Assembly: GCA_031841125.1 (NCBI GenBank)
Contig: CM063107.1
Coordinates: 62,693,814 to 62,757,813 of the forward strand
From: Acanthococcus lagerstroemiae
Lineage: Eukaryota > Arthropoda > Insecta > Hemiptera > Eriococcidae
DNA: 64,000 nucleotides
Reading direction: 5' to 3'
Shown here: positions 1 through 11,156 of the stretch, in pieces
Position numbering within the stretch: the stretch's first letter is position 1
How the letters are laid out: every line of letters begins with the position of its first letter
Translations under genes and position numbers: made by a program
The notes under the pieces: model-generated
The model's input: the letters and a program-made list of their open reading frames with translations, nothing else
What the model was told of the DNA's origin: nothing
Databases searched by the model: none

Positions 1-600
1 AACAACTTTGATAACAGTTTGCATGTTTGTGTCACAGATCGCGCTATATGTTCTTCTTATCATTGTATGCAGTACGATTGTAATTTCGCACTTTGAAAAT
101 GCCTAGCCGGTATACTTATCATCTAAATCTCTTTAATCTCTTCAATAAATGAAAATTGAAGCAAAAAAGTATTTGTAAAATAAAAATTTGATAGTAAAAA
201 AAAAACACACACTAAAAGATACGACGCCTAGCGCTTCTACAATTTGCCCAGTCACATCAATATTTTGAGGTGAATCACATACTTACATAAAACTAGATAA
301 TTATTTCTGGAGAGGGAGGGGGCTTATTTTGCATATGGGGGCTCGGCCCCTTGAATCCTTCATCTCTAGTTCCATCAAGAGAGAATCATCATTTTTTGGC
401 TTCAATTCATGTTCGCCCATCATATTTACCTTACATTACTCTTAGTAGAAATTTTCTACAGCAACACAGATATTCACATTGTTCGCATGGCGCCGATCTG
501 CCGATTGTCTGTGTCTGACCTTGACGTTTACTGGTACTACAGCCTACCACCAAAGAGTAAACGTCAACCTCAACGTCAGTAGCCGAGTAGCCTCTTACAC
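1..600. other. AT-rich flank, no gene seen
   Basis: I see no coding signal here. A short inverted repeat around 531-580 (left arm TTGACGTTTAC, right arm GTAAACGTCAA) is the only structure noted. Confidence 0.5.
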
Positions 601-820
601 CTCGCCCTCATTTCTTCAGTCAGGAAAGAAATCTCGTTTACTTTTGTTCACTCGTTCACGTTCGTCAGAAATTTCGTTCACGTTCGTCAGAAATTTCGTT
701 CACGTTCGTCAGAAATTTCGTTCACGTTCACTCTTAAATATCGTTCTCGTTCACGTTCGTCAAAAATGTGAACGAGTTCACGAACTGAATGACGTTCACA
801 AGTGAACGTACCCACCTCTG
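600..820. mobile_element. Right end of a hAT-like element with 22-bp subterminal repeats
   Basis: A 22-bp unit containing TTCGTTCACGTTCGTCAG is repeated head to tail about 3.5 times (653-728). The stretch then turns into opposing TTCAC/GTGAA motifs and ends in CCCACCTCTG at 820. Read on the minus strand this end starts CAGAGGTGGG, the CAG-start typical of hAT termini, and resembles the right end of the 1.45-kb element near 49.4 kb. No matching left terminus is visible upstream, so this is probably a truncated copy. The 108-codon open frame across it is a product of the repeat. Confidence 0.45.
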
Positions 821-1459
821 GTCATTGATAATATCGGTATCACTCGGTTTTGATGATAATTTGATGATATTATTACCTATACATATTGAATTTTCTTGAT
901 ATTGGCATTCACTACCAGTAACAGCAAAACAGGATGGAACTAGTTCGGAATTTTTTCACATTCTTATTTTTTAACCGTAGGTACGCGTAGGGTTAAGGAA
1001 TATTTTCCTATAACCAATCAATTTTCAAAATTCTGGAACTTACGTTGTGCCTGAATTACACGCGGTTCACTTCGTCGTTATAATTATTGTGTTTCTGCAA
1101 GGAAAATGAATAATTATTGCGTTTCCGCAAGGAAAATGAAAATTAGTAGCTTCATCGGGCCATCAGAAAATTTTAACGTTGTTTTTGATGGTGAAATGCA
1201 AATTTCAATCCCAGTTTATATCTTGAAATTTGAATAAAAAGTCACCCTCGTGCATATTCAACGCATATATAATTACTATAAGGGTAATTCTCTGAAAAGT
1301 GCAACAGTTTAAACTTTTAATTTTTTCCAAAAAAAATTGAGCACTTTGAATTTTTTTTCATTGGAATCACCATTGTACTTGTCCTTGAATTAAAAGGTGG
1401 CATTGAGCTGTGGTCATACTGAAGGGGGGAGGAGGGGCAACGTTTTGAAGATTCATTGA

Positions 1460-1488
1460 CCACGTTGATGGAATTTCCATCAACGTGG
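1460..1488. repeat. Perfect 12-bp-arm palindrome in a CCACGTTGATGG cluster
   Basis: Arms CCACGTTGATGG and CCATCAACGTGG flank a 5-base AATTT centre. Three further diverged copies of CACGTTGAT(A/G)GAA follow up to about 1615, and another copy is at about 3761. It looks like a decayed minisatellite. Confidence 0.6.
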
Positions 1489-1829
1489 CTGATAATACTG
1501 GCCACGTTGATAGAACTTCTTTATCCGCGGCCAACATTATTTGGCCACGTTGATGGAATTTCCTTATCCGTGGCCAACCTTTCGATGGAATTTCTTTCAC
1601 TGCGGTCAATCATTATGAAAGTTTCCTGCAGAAGAATAATGATGACTTCTTCAATGAGAATACATAAAAGTAAGTTAATGTATATAACGATTGTATTATT
1701 TGTATTTCTATTTAAACTATGAAATAATAAGGCACTTTACTTATAATAATGAGAAATTTTTCTCATAATCTACAGTAACTTTCATCACGAAATTTGGTAC
1801 AGTTTATGTGACTTGACCATCCCCTCGGT

Positions 1830-1927
1830 ACTGATGCGATGCCCAAAAGGGTAGTTTCCGGTGCCGGGGGTGCGGTGTCTCAGGGGCCACTTTGGCATGC
1901 GTGCATCGCCATACGTCCCACAACACC
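1830..1927 (+). repeat. Dispersed ~100-bp repeat, copy A
   Basis: This segment shares long identical stretches (for example GGTGCGGTGTCTCAGGGGCC and CATCGCCATACGTCCCA) with copies at 21851 (plus) and 47352-47460 (minus). A shorter part recurs near 56150. It may be part of a SINE or a MITE, but no terminal structure is evident. Confidence 0.6.
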
Positions 1928-2210
1928 AAGAGGCATTTTACTTATAATGTAAGGATAGATAGTAACTTTAACAATTTGGCCCCGTTTTCATATAAACTAG
2001 AAATAATAGAAGAAAAAAAAAATCAGTAACTTCGATTACAAATTTTGTCACAATTTCTAAAAACTAAATAATATACGTCAATGTTTAATCTAAATTGAGG
2101 AACTTCAAATTACTTACACCTAAAAATTAAGAGTCCTGTTTAAGAATTTAATGTTTTGGAGTGGATATCAAACTTGAGCGCTCGTTGAGATGAGACAGGA
2201 GGACTAAGTA

Positions 2211-2521
2211 TTTAAAAATAAAAATTATATTTGCGAGTCTCAAATGAGAATTCTTAGGAATTATTCTTTCAACGTGGCTAACTCTTTCTTTTCCTCATCC
2301 GGGGTCATTCGGATGATATAGCCATCCTTCAGCGTATCAGCGACACAATCAATCACCTATCAAAACCAGTGATCAAAACCATGTCCGATGTTAGAAATTC
2401 AAAATAACTAAAAAATTCCGAATGACCACGGATGAGGAAAAGCTAAAGAGTTAGCCACGTTGAAAGAATAATTCCTAAAAATTCTCATTTGAAACTCGCA
2501 AATATAAATTTTATTTTTAAA
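2211..2521. repeat. Foldback repeat, ~102-bp arms
   Basis: Left arm 2211-2312 and right arm 2418-2521 are near-perfect reverse complements, both containing AACGTGGCTAACTCTTT-type sequence and ending in AT-rich TTTAAAAATA. They enclose a unique loop of about 105 bp. The structure fits a foldback MITE. No target duplication was recognised. Confidence 0.7.
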
Positions 2522-2722
2522 TCGCCTATATATTTCTTTTGTACTTACATTTACCAGTTTTCTTTCGCATTTTCAGGTTGACAGCGAAAATTGCCGGAAA
2601 GAACTGATAAGCCACGGTGATAGATATGCAGAACTGTAAATGCGCTCATTTTCACAGATAACACTACACAACAAACTGAGATTTTTTGGAAACCGCATGA
2701 AGGAAAATAGATGATTCTTAAT

Positions 2723-3366
2723 GTATTTTTCACGCTGAATTCAAATATGATATTAAAAATGCTGAGTTAGCTAATCATTTTTTACGTTTGCTGGGAAATT
2801 TAATAGTGTATTATGAGAAATTGTTCTATATGTGGCGACACTGATGTTGTATGTATTAAACTGATATTACCGATAAGCTTCGTCTTCGATGGTACTGAAT
2901 AGAAAACTTCCGTGTTGTTCTCTGTAAGTGTTATTCCAATTCAACAACGAGCGTTGTGATTATCATGAATATTCATTGAACACATATTCATCAAATTTAT
3001 TGTCGGAAAACATTTATCTAGTTCACTTACATTTCGTAAAAGAAACAATAAACTGTAATACCGGAATGAAAAGGCGTTATTTTTTCACTGAAGAGATCGC
3101 CTTCCTCAAAATTGTTGTTCCATCACTTCATCGTTAATGATAAAATCTTAGAATCAGTTGAAACTGTTTAGATCGTTCCGATATCAAAACGTCAAAACAC
3201 GTTCACACGCATCACTGTGTTGGCGACATGGCGAGTTTGTTTTGTGATACATGCAGTGTGGCCACATTCACTAATATTTCCAACACTTACGAAATAATTC
3301 AGAATGAATTTACGAGAGCTAATTAAGAAAAACAAAAAACGGCATTGAATTCAGCGTGAAAAATAC
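2723..3366. mobile_element. MITE-like segment with perfect 22-bp inverted repeats
   Basis: The 22-bp repeat at 2723-2744 (begins GTATTTTTCACGCTGAATTC) is matched without mismatch by its reverse complement at 3345-3366. The 600-bp interior shows no coding signal. The flanks share no clear target duplication, so the boundaries are inferred only from the inverted pair. Confidence 0.55.
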
Positions 3367-3959
3367 TTCTAGAATCGGCTACTCTCGTTCTTGCGGTTTT
3401 TTGGCTGTTGGGTAGTGTAATTAGTTGTGGACAAGTTAACTCAACTCCGACGTTGAATTCGATCATGGCTCGAAGTTCTCGACACAGATTTGAAGCTAAG
3501 CAGCTAGTTTCGAATATTAGATATGGAATCAGGGTGGCCATGCGTAAGAACGAAAAAATGACCACGGAGATGGAATTTACACCAGCCACAAACCTTCATG
3601 GCTTTTGAGGCGACCTTTAAATGTACTAAAGGCCGCTCAAATGCATGTCAACGTGTAGAGTGATGGGTTGAGAAGAACTTTGGCCTTTAATTTCAAAAAA
3701 ATATTCGTTCTGCATAGGGTGAAAAAATGAATAATGATTTCAAGAAATGCTACCCTCGTCCACGTTGATGGAAGTTTTTGCCCTTTGAGCTCATTTTCCG
3801 CTAAAGGGGGGAGGGGTATGGGGTTCTACACAATTGCGCCGAGCAGAAAAAATCATAAACATACCAATCTATTATTTTTAATTTTCTGAAAAGAGTATAA
3901 TGCTGAGAAAATAGCTGACACGCAAACTATCGCACTTTTCTGAGAATTACCCATATAAG

Positions 3960-5150
3960 AATTGACGCACACGAGCGAATTAGAGAACTGCAATCAATTC
4001 GGATACGAACCCCGGGAACTTCATATATCTGACTTCTAATTGCATTTTGCTATTTTTTGCACACTATTCTAAAACGCTCGCATTTTCCGACGGTCGTCCT
4101 TCGAAATTCCGCGTTCGTATTCTCGCAATTACATAACGAAGCGAAACGAACACATCGAATTGTCACAACGTCCAATTAGGACCCATCAAAGCGGAAATTT
4201 TTTTTTTCATCTGGTCCAGAAGTGTTTTGCACATATTTTCTTGTTATTTTACGGGGAAAATTCAAGGGCGCCTCGACTATTATTTTCAATTTTGATTCCA
4301 ACTGTTCGTGTAACGCTTTTTCTGATAACAATGTACATGGATCATGCAAACCTGATACCGCAGAGTAGATACAAATATACAAAAATGAAAGCAAAAACAT
4401 AAAATTATATTCGAGTCCTGCAAAACGCCATCCATAATCCATTGTATTTATTTAGCCAAATGAATCCGCCAGAAGGCTCGCGCCACTTCCGCCCAATTTT
4501 GTTGTTCACTTCTTAATCGCCGTTGATGATAAATTTGCGATAGATACTCGAAAATATAAAAGCAGTTTGCATATCGTCAATAGGTAAGTGTCTACACAAA
4601 ACATCGACTCGAAACAATCGTTTTACCTACTTATTCGTCTCAGCAAATGGGTTTCGAAATGTCTTTTCTTATCTCGCACAGGTCTGTACTGAAGTGATAC
4701 CTACCGATTATTTACTTCGTACAAAAAGGTAATTACGTAAATACGCAGCGGACCGATAAAGAGTTATCTAACGGGGAGTAATAATTGGCCCATTATGAAA
4801 GGCTTGAAGATGATCGTTCGATTTCGGATTTATCGGCGTTTTGAAATGGCGGCCTGCATAAGAAGCAATTAAAGAGTCGTAAAAACCAGAAAGCCAGAAG
4901 CAACCGCTGGAATTATACGCCGAAGATTTGGATACGCCAGTTGTTTGAAGTATTCATTGTTTCGGCGCAGGACTGTAGAGCGACGGGGCATCTGAGCTGA
5001 ACAAGAAGTTGAAAAATGTTCAGAAGTGGTAAATTTGCAGTTGTAGTAAGCAAACTGTTGATTTATTAGAACGGAAGAAATCAAATTTCAAAGATCTTTC
5101 CTCCGCCCGACAGTGGATGTAAATATGACATCAACTAAGTAAAATTAAAA
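3960..5150. other. No gene or repeat recognised
   Basis: AT-rich single-copy-looking sequence. Open frames here (up to 88 codons) overlap on opposite strands and resemble nothing I know. Confidence 0.4.
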
Positions 5151-5460
5151 CTACCTCATTTCATAGGATGATGATGATGATAAGGGTATCAGTCTTACGA
5201 CCGGTTTGATGCAGCTCCTCCATTCCTCCCTATCTTGTGCGGGTTCTTTCATTTCCAAATACCTCTTACATTTGACATCCTCGATTATCTGTTGAACATA
5301 CTAGAATCTTTGCAGACCTACCCAATTCTTTCCTTCCATCCTTCCTTCTAGCAGCAGTGATATTATTCCTGGGTGCCTCAAGTTATGCTCTATTAGTTTA
5401 TCTTTCCTCCCCGTCGGACAATTCCAAATATCCATTTTACCTCCCTTCTCTGTTAAGTCA
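5151..5460 (-). pseudogene. C-terminus of an RTE-like non-LTR retrotransposon polyprotein
   Basis: Read on the minus strand, one frame from about 5435 to the stop at 5151-5153 gives LIEHNLRHPGIISLLLEGRM, then after one in-frame stop YVQQIIEDVKC and QDREEWRSC. This is the familiar C-terminal tail of the endonuclease-reverse transcriptases abundant in insect genomes (pattern LxRHxxRH...EGxxxG...QIxEDV...A.DRxxWR). Residues and spacing are well kept, but the internal TAG and the absence of any upstream reverse-transcriptase domain show that it is a dead 5'-truncated copy. The serine run near the end comes from a TCA repeat at the element's 3' end. Confidence 0.75.
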
Positions 5461-5462
5461 GT

Positions 5463-5722
5463 CCAGTCAGGTGCCGTATCCGTTGCCGGATGTTAGCAGT
5501 CGCGCTTTCTGACACGCGACTCTTCCTGGGCAGGGTTAGTCGGGGTAGTTTGCCCGTTGCTTCCCCACTGGTTATTGCGTTAGAGATTTCCTTCTCTGTG
5601 CCGGAGAGAGTGAAGCCGCAGTTGACTTACTAGTTACTAGCCACGAGTTTGCACGACGCTGAGTAAGCTGTCTACGACATGCACACGACAGTCTCAATCT
5701 TTCAGATCTGGTGGTACCCCGC
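5463..5722 (-). mobile_element. Partial tRNA-derived SINE, tail half only
   Basis: The sequence matches the 3' two thirds of the SINE at 62256-62716 in the same orientation (shared GGTTAGTCGGGGT, CTTCTCTGTGCC, CACACGACAGT and GATCTGGTGGTA blocks). The tRNA-like head is missing. Similarity stops at 5722, where the foldback element begins, so the copy was probably cut by that element or by a rearrangement at its edge. No continuation of the SINE is seen beyond 8862. Confidence 0.7.
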
Positions 5723-5956
5723 CATACATAGGCTAGAAAAAATTCGAAGTTTCGAGTGCGACTTAGTTAAAAAGTAGCCTTTAGTTTTAAAAAAAGTAGT
5801 AATTTTTTTAAATTTGTAAATTTTTCCTAAGGGATTTATCCTTGATAGGGCTGAAAATTGAATTGTGACGCAGCGCCTCAAAAATGCACATTATGCAAAA
5901 TTTTTACGTGTACTTTTTAATAGTATTCATTGTGAACTTCAAATTAGTTCATATAC

Positions 5957-6200
5957 AAATTTTGCCTATCTGTGAAATTGAAGGCGCTAAAGCACTTACA
6001 ATATTTCATTGCTTTACAGCGCCTTCAGTACGGCAGATAGGCAAAATTCACATATAACCTGAACAGTACTAATGGTTGGGATCCACAAAATAAGTCAAGT
6101 ACAAATTTTGCCCATCCGCAATATTGAAGGCGCTGTAAAGCGACACAGCATTGTAAGTGCTTTAGCGCCTTCAATTTAACAGGTAGGAAAATTTTGAATA
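5957..6200. repeat. Palindromic modules 1 and 2 of the foldback left arm
   Basis: Two adjacent modules (about 5957-6050 and 6101-6200) each read TTTTGCC(T/C)AT...GAAGGCGCT, then a short AT spacer, then AGCGCCTTC and a GGCAAAATT-like end. Their counterparts in the right arm are at about 8375-8465 and 8523-8615. Confidence 0.7.
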
Positions 6201-6361
6201 TGATTTTTTGTTACTCTGAATTAGTAGAACTAAAAAGGTTATGTGCAAATTAGGTCCATTTTGCATATTGAAGGCGGTAGACCATTTTATAAAAGTAATG
6301 GTAAAAATCAAAACTTTGAAAGCAATGAATTATGGGGTGGAAAATTAAACACGTTTTATTT

Positions 6362-6405
6362 TTAACTCAAACTAGGGGGCTTCGCCCCCTGGCCGCTTCG
6401 CGGCT
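6362..6405. repeat. Two GC-rich hairpins inside the foldback element
   Basis: GGGGGCTTCGCCCCC and GGCCGCTTCGCGGCTT follow each other at the inner edge of the left arm. Each forms a stem of 5-6 GC pairs. They stand out strongly against the AT-rich arm. Confidence 0.55.
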
Positions 6406-6458
6406 TAACCCCAGCCGTCACAGTCCTCAGTGTTTGGTCTAAAACTTTTGTTCCTGAG

Positions 6459-6737
6459 TTGAGGTTTGCTTTGCACTTCTTTTGCTCCCCCTTTATCAGC
6501 GGTCCTCAATCGTCCACCATGAATCCCCCTCTTCCATCCTTTCTTCATCACGAGCCTCTTCCTCCTCCACCACGACCCCCTCGTTCACCATGGTCGCTAT
6601 CCGCCTCCACGGTCGCACTTCAACAGTCGCAGCCCTCCTCAGCCACAAATTCCTCCCCCCCCCTCCGCAACGGCCATAATCTCCTACCACAGGCTTCAGT
6701 GCCCACCCTATGGTCTTTTACCTCCGCAGATTATTGA
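6459..6737 (+). other. GC-rich Pro/Ser open frame inside the foldback element, doubtful
   Basis: A 92-codon frame rich in proline, serine and leucine (PLPPPPRPPRSPW) lies in a C/T-rich patch (6430-6740) whose composition differs from the rest of the element. An overlapping frame of 65 codons is also open. It could be a captured exon scrap, but codon-level support is absent and low-complexity C/T DNA easily gives such frames. I do not claim a protein. Confidence 0.2.
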
Positions 6738-6746
6738 ATGACCATC

Positions 6747-7165
6747 TGAATAGTTTTCATCGCGAACTTTAAATTAGTTCATACACAAATTTTGCCTATC
6801 TGTGAAATTAAAGGCGCTAAAGCACTTACAATACTTTGTTGCTTTATAGCGCCTTCAGTATGGCGAACAAGCAAAATTCACATCTAACCTTAACAGTGGT
6901 AATGATTGAGATCTATAAAATGAGTTACATACAAATTTTGCCTATCTGCAATACTGAAGGCGCTAAAGACTTACAATACATTGTTGCTTTATAGCGCCTT
7001 CAATTTCACAGATAGGCAAACTTTTTATACAGACTAATTTAAGGTTCGCGATGAATACTATTAAAATATTCATGTGCACATTTGGTCCAACTCGAATATT
7101 GAAGGCGGTAGACCATTGAATAAAAGTACTTACTGGTAAAAATCGAAATATTAAAGGAAGAGGTA
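6747..7165 (+). repeat. Partial third copy of the foldback arm
   Basis: This stretch repeats left-arm positions about 5922-6320 in the same orientation, including two palindromic modules (6787-6877 and 6931-7022) and the GAAGGCGGTAGACCATT block. It shows that arm sequence has been duplicated internally. 7166-8187 is AT-rich with no recognised content. Confidence 0.7.
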
Positions 7166-8862
7166 TGGATTAAGATTATTCTTACGACAAAATATTGATA
7201 GAGGTTCATTCTTGAATTACACGGAACAAAATTAGACCTTATGTCGGTAAAAAGGTAAAAAAAAATCTTTCATTCATATACAGGCCATGCAAAAAATTCG
7301 TATACAATATTCGCGCGCTCCCTTTGGTGAAGTTATAATGTCGCTTTCTTACAAAAGATTTTATCTGCTTACTATGCTAGACCTTGAAAAAGGTACGTTT
7401 GGCGCCGCAGTTGTAGTTGATAAACTCAATCGACAAACTATAAGGCAATGACACATGGCGTCACCAGAACGCTCCTTATCAATATTGAGGGACAGAACCA
7501 AAATTAAATACATGTAGTCTAATGGGAAGTTAACTAATTTTTCCATTTATGTCGGAATTTCTCGAAAGTAAGTGGAATTATGTGAAAAATGATAAAATTA
7601 AAATTTGTAGGAAACAGTATTTACATTCGTATAAAGCAACTTCCGTATGATTTCGAACATTCTCTCACGAATTATTACAATTTGAAAATTGACTATAGTA
7701 GTAAGTAGCTCAATATTTTGAATTATGTGTTTCAGATTTACGTTATTTCTGACTAAATTTAGTAATAATAGTCAACTTTCCACCACCGATTGCCAAAAAC
7801 TCGGTTCAACTTGAAAAAAACGCAAAATTACTCCGTTATTTATATCAATTTTATAAAACTTGGGGGCAAAATATGTAAACAAAGCCAAAGTGCTATTCCC
7901 CTATACTACGCAATATTTTTGTATCCATTCATTAGCCAAACCATAGAATTCAAGTATCTTTGCTTCGGGGATACGTGTAACTTGTCTGTGTTTTCCCCGT
8001 TTCCCTCCCATGCCACACCCAATCAGTGGAGAGGCAGATTCGATTGGTCAATAAGGCATCAGTAACAGCTTGTAGCGAAGAAAGACGTAATGGGTTTATA
8101 TGCATGCTAGGAAAAATCTTCCGGAATTCAAGTCGAAAAAGATTTTTTCGGATAATTTCGCCTTATTTTTTATTTATTTGTGTTCTTTTTTTTTTTTAGT
8201 TTAAAATAAAACATGTTTAATTTTCCACTCCATAATTCTTTGCTTTCAAAGTTTTGATTTTTACCATTACTTTTATAAAATGGTCTACCGCCTTCAATAT
8301 GAATGATGAACCTAATTTGCACATAACCTTTGTAGTTCTACTAATTCAGAGTAACAAAAAAAGTCATATTCAAATTTTGCCTATCTGTTAAATTAAAAGT
8401 GCTAAAGCACTTACAATACTTTGTCCTTTTACAGCGCCTTCAATATTGCGAATAGGCGAAATTTGTACATAACTTATTTTGTAGATCTCAACCATTACTA
8501 CTGTTTAGGTTATATGAGAATTATGCCTATCTGCTATACTGAAGGCGCTGTAAAGCAACAAAATATTGTAAATGCTTCAGCGCCTTCAATTTCACAGATA
8601 GGCAAAATTTGTATAAGAACTAATTATAGTTCACGATGAATACTATTAAAAAGGTTATGTAAAAATTTTGCATAATCTGCATTTTTGAGGCGCTGCGTCA
8701 CAATTCAATTTCCAACCCTATACTTAATACATAAATTCAAGGATAAATCCCTTAGGAAAAATTAACAAATTTTTAAAAAATGAATACTTATTTTTTTAAA
8801 CTAAAGGCAACTTTTTAACAAGGTTGCGCTCGAAACTTCGAATTTTTTTTAGCCTATGTATG

Positions 8863-9727
8863 AAGATCTACCCTAATCTTTAGCTCAATTCGGAATTCAG
8901 ACCCCTCATGTACCTATTAAATTATTTTTGAGGTTTCTCGTGAACTGTATAAATGTCAAAACATGCGGCAAATTTTGAGCAAACAAACTGGTATAATTAT
9001 TGATACACTTAGCATTTCAAGGGTTATTTGAACAAAAAGTTTACAAATTTTGGTTAGTCATTTTATTGGAAGCAGGCGCACCTCTCTCATACAGTCAGTT
9101 GGCAACGAGAAATAACTTCAACTCGTTATTAAATTCACATTTGGTATTTTAACTTCCAGGAACCTCGTTTTGAACGTATTGCTCATTTAAACATTCGTAT
9201 TGACGCCACATATATGTGAGTGTACAAACCCGATTACCCATTTTATTAAATTTTTCAGTATAATTTATTATTATTTTTTAATCGAATCATTTTTTTCAGA
9301 TACCTATCTGCATACAGCTCCAGGCAAAAGAACACCAGGTGTATCTTTTTTTCCTAATTTTACCGACTTTTCGGAGAAAAGAGAGGTATTTACTATTGTA
9401 TTCCTTTCGACAAAATGTTTATTCCATGACGTCACATGGACACGTTACTCACAATTCAATCATTGCAAAGGTAATACAGTGTCGGTCGGTGCTGTTAGAT
9501 CTGCGTCATTTCTGGTTGTGACTCGCTCATTCGTACGGTATGTAGTTTATTACAAAATAATTAAATTCTGTCTTTCGTCTCGCGATGAGTAGTCAGTCAG
9601 TCAGTCTCGGTTACAGGTCACAGATGAACGAAACCGGAAAATGGACACGCCGAATCAGCTGCTACTGTAATTTTGTAACTTTATTACTGAAAACCGCGCG
9701 TGATTTCCACGGCGAGCATATATTATG
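8863..9727. other. No gene recognised
   Basis: AT-rich sequence with a 130-codon chance frame (9200-9592) lacking any known motif. A short CAGT repeat sits at 9592-9608. Confidence 0.4.
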
Positions 9728-9735
9728 CACACACA

Positions 9736-9778
<43 letters not shown>
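9728..9778. repeat. (CA)n microsatellite
   Basis: About 25 CA units with one G interruption near the start. It is followed at once by ACGGAATAACCGTACAAAGG, a flank that recurs in opposite orientation beside the CA tract at 16876. Confidence 0.9.
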
Positions 9779-9780
<2 letters not shown>

Positions 9781-10420
9781 GGAATAACCGTACAAAGGGA
9801 GGTCCTCCGGTGTAACCGTACGTTATGGGGTCTCTTGAAAAAGCGCTTTAAAATGCTGTTAGAACGTTGGCGACACTGTACACACCAGCATGTCGGTGTT
9901 TTTCTACAAAACCGCTAACACTGATTTCACTTACACTCAAAAATAAAGAATAGAGAAAAACCGTACCTTATGAGGTCTCACGTGTGTGTATGAAATACAC
10001 CCGTGAATGCGGAACTGGACGGCGTTGTGGGGTCAACCGTTTTAGCTGTATTTCCGAAAATCATGTACGTTCTGAGGCCATTTTTGATACACAATGTGCA
10101 ACGTTGCCGCTTAGGACAACATTCCAGACACCGAGCTAAATACGCGAAAAACTCATACATTTGTTGAACCGCAGCGACTAACAGCCTGGCCTGTCGTTAC
10201 AGCTAACTCATATTGGTAAGGATGTGTATAGTCCGATAATGTATTTGATGTGTGTTCGTGGGCCGTTATCATGAATTTTTACCAGTGGCGTCGCTGGAAA
10301 ATATTTTGGGGGTAATTTTATCAGTAGTGTTGGCCTACATTCATCTGCGTTGGTGGTTTTTTTTTGGGGGGGAGGGGTGTAGTATGTTGTATTAAAGTGT
10401 TTAACAGTCATTCAGGTCAT
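9779..10420. repeat. Repeat flank of the CA tract
   Basis: Pieces of this stretch resemble 16559-16875 read on the other strand: GGAATAACCGTA, AAAGGGAGGTC and GGCGTTGTGGGGTC. It is probably part of an unnamed repeat that carries the CA tract at one end. Near 10281, CAGTGGCGTCGCTGG resembles the start of the CAGTGGCGTAGCC MITEs found elsewhere, but no partner end was found. Confidence 0.4.
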
Positions 10421-10515
10421 TTATTTTCAGTCATGGTCATTTAAAAATTTAAGAATCAGCAAATTATATCTTGAAAGAGGAAACAAAATTGGAAGATTCT
10501 ATTATAATAAATTAC

Positions 10516-11156
10516 CAGGGCTGCAATTTTTATGCGAATGTATACTCGTATTTGTATCTATGGCGTATAGGTATAAGTATCAAAAGATGTTAACGAATCA
10601 CAGAATTCTGAGTCAATGAAGCAGCACTTCATCATGCATATTTCACATATTTTGGCATTTACCGCGTATTTTGCACGAATTCTGCTTATTTTTCAATTTC
10701 TTCCCCACAAAAAATTAGTTTTGTAATGTTGAGAATGATGTCCGACTCCAAAAAAAATTGTGAAGACCTAATGGTTAATGAATTAGTAGACAAGCTTTTA
10801 GAAAAATATGTTCTTTTGCATGTGAGATAGCGTTTCTCTTGCCTGCATCACATTCATCAGTCACCAAGAAATTACGAATAGGTGCATTATCCCCTGGGTG
10901 CATCTCCTATTAAAAGAAGATTGGACTCTTAAGGAGATACTTGGCTGGATCATTTTAAACTATGATAAAAATTGCCTCAGTGTATCCAATTTAATTTTTC
11001 TTTTGAAAAAATATACCCAATACCCATATTGTATTTACATATTTACGCATATCTTACAATTTTGACGCATATTTTCGGCATATTATTTAGACTGAATTCA
11101 GTGCATAAAATATGCGCATATTTCGCTATTTTTTGTGCATAAAAATTGCAGCCCTG
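10516..11156. mobile_element. Non-autonomous hAT-type element (641 bp)
   Basis: The left end CAGGGCTGCAATTTTTATGC at 10516 is matched exactly by the reverse complement at the right end (11137-11156). The flanking 8-mers TAAATTAC and ATAATGAC agree at 5 of 8 positions, so the duplication is degraded if real. The interior is AT-rich with repeated ATATTT/GCATATT motifs and no coding frame. CAGGG termini and size fit a hAT MITE. Confidence 0.75.

Larger units (their letters stand above)
1282..3952. mobile_element. Candidate 2.7-kb element bounded by ~32-bp inverted repeats
   Basis: The left end reads GGGTAATTCTCTGAAAAGTGC from 1282. The inverse of the right end (about 3921-3952) reads GGGTAATTCTCAGAAAAGTGC, and similarity runs on for about ten more bases with a few mismatches. 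Both flanks carry a short TATAA, which is too weak to call a target duplication. No transposase frame lies inside. The interior holds two smaller inverted-repeat structures and a dispersed repeat, so the unit may be composite. Confidence 0.45.
5723..8862. mobile_element. 3.1-kb foldback element with ~640-bp inverted arms
   Basis: The left arm (5723 to about 6355) is the reverse complement of the right arm (about 8188-8862), from CATACATAGGCT at the outer tips to a shared AAAATTAAACA...TTTTATT inner end, with moderate divergence. Each arm carries two palindromic modules of about 90 bp, AAATTTTGCCTATCTG...GAAGGCGCT...AGCGCCTTC...GATAGGCAAAATT, and two more lie in a partial arm duplicate at 6747-7165. 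No transposase is encoded. The architecture matches foldback-type DNA transposons; the superfamily is not identified and no target duplication is obvious. Confidence 0.75.

Noticed and set aside
6496..6690. Gly/Glu-rich minus-strand frame
   Set aside because: It is the complement of a C/T-rich low-complexity patch. Both strands are open for trivial compositional reasons.
9200..9592. 130-codon plus-strand frame
   Set aside because: Begins and ends in AT-rich sequence, has an alternative overlapping frame, and no recognisable domain.
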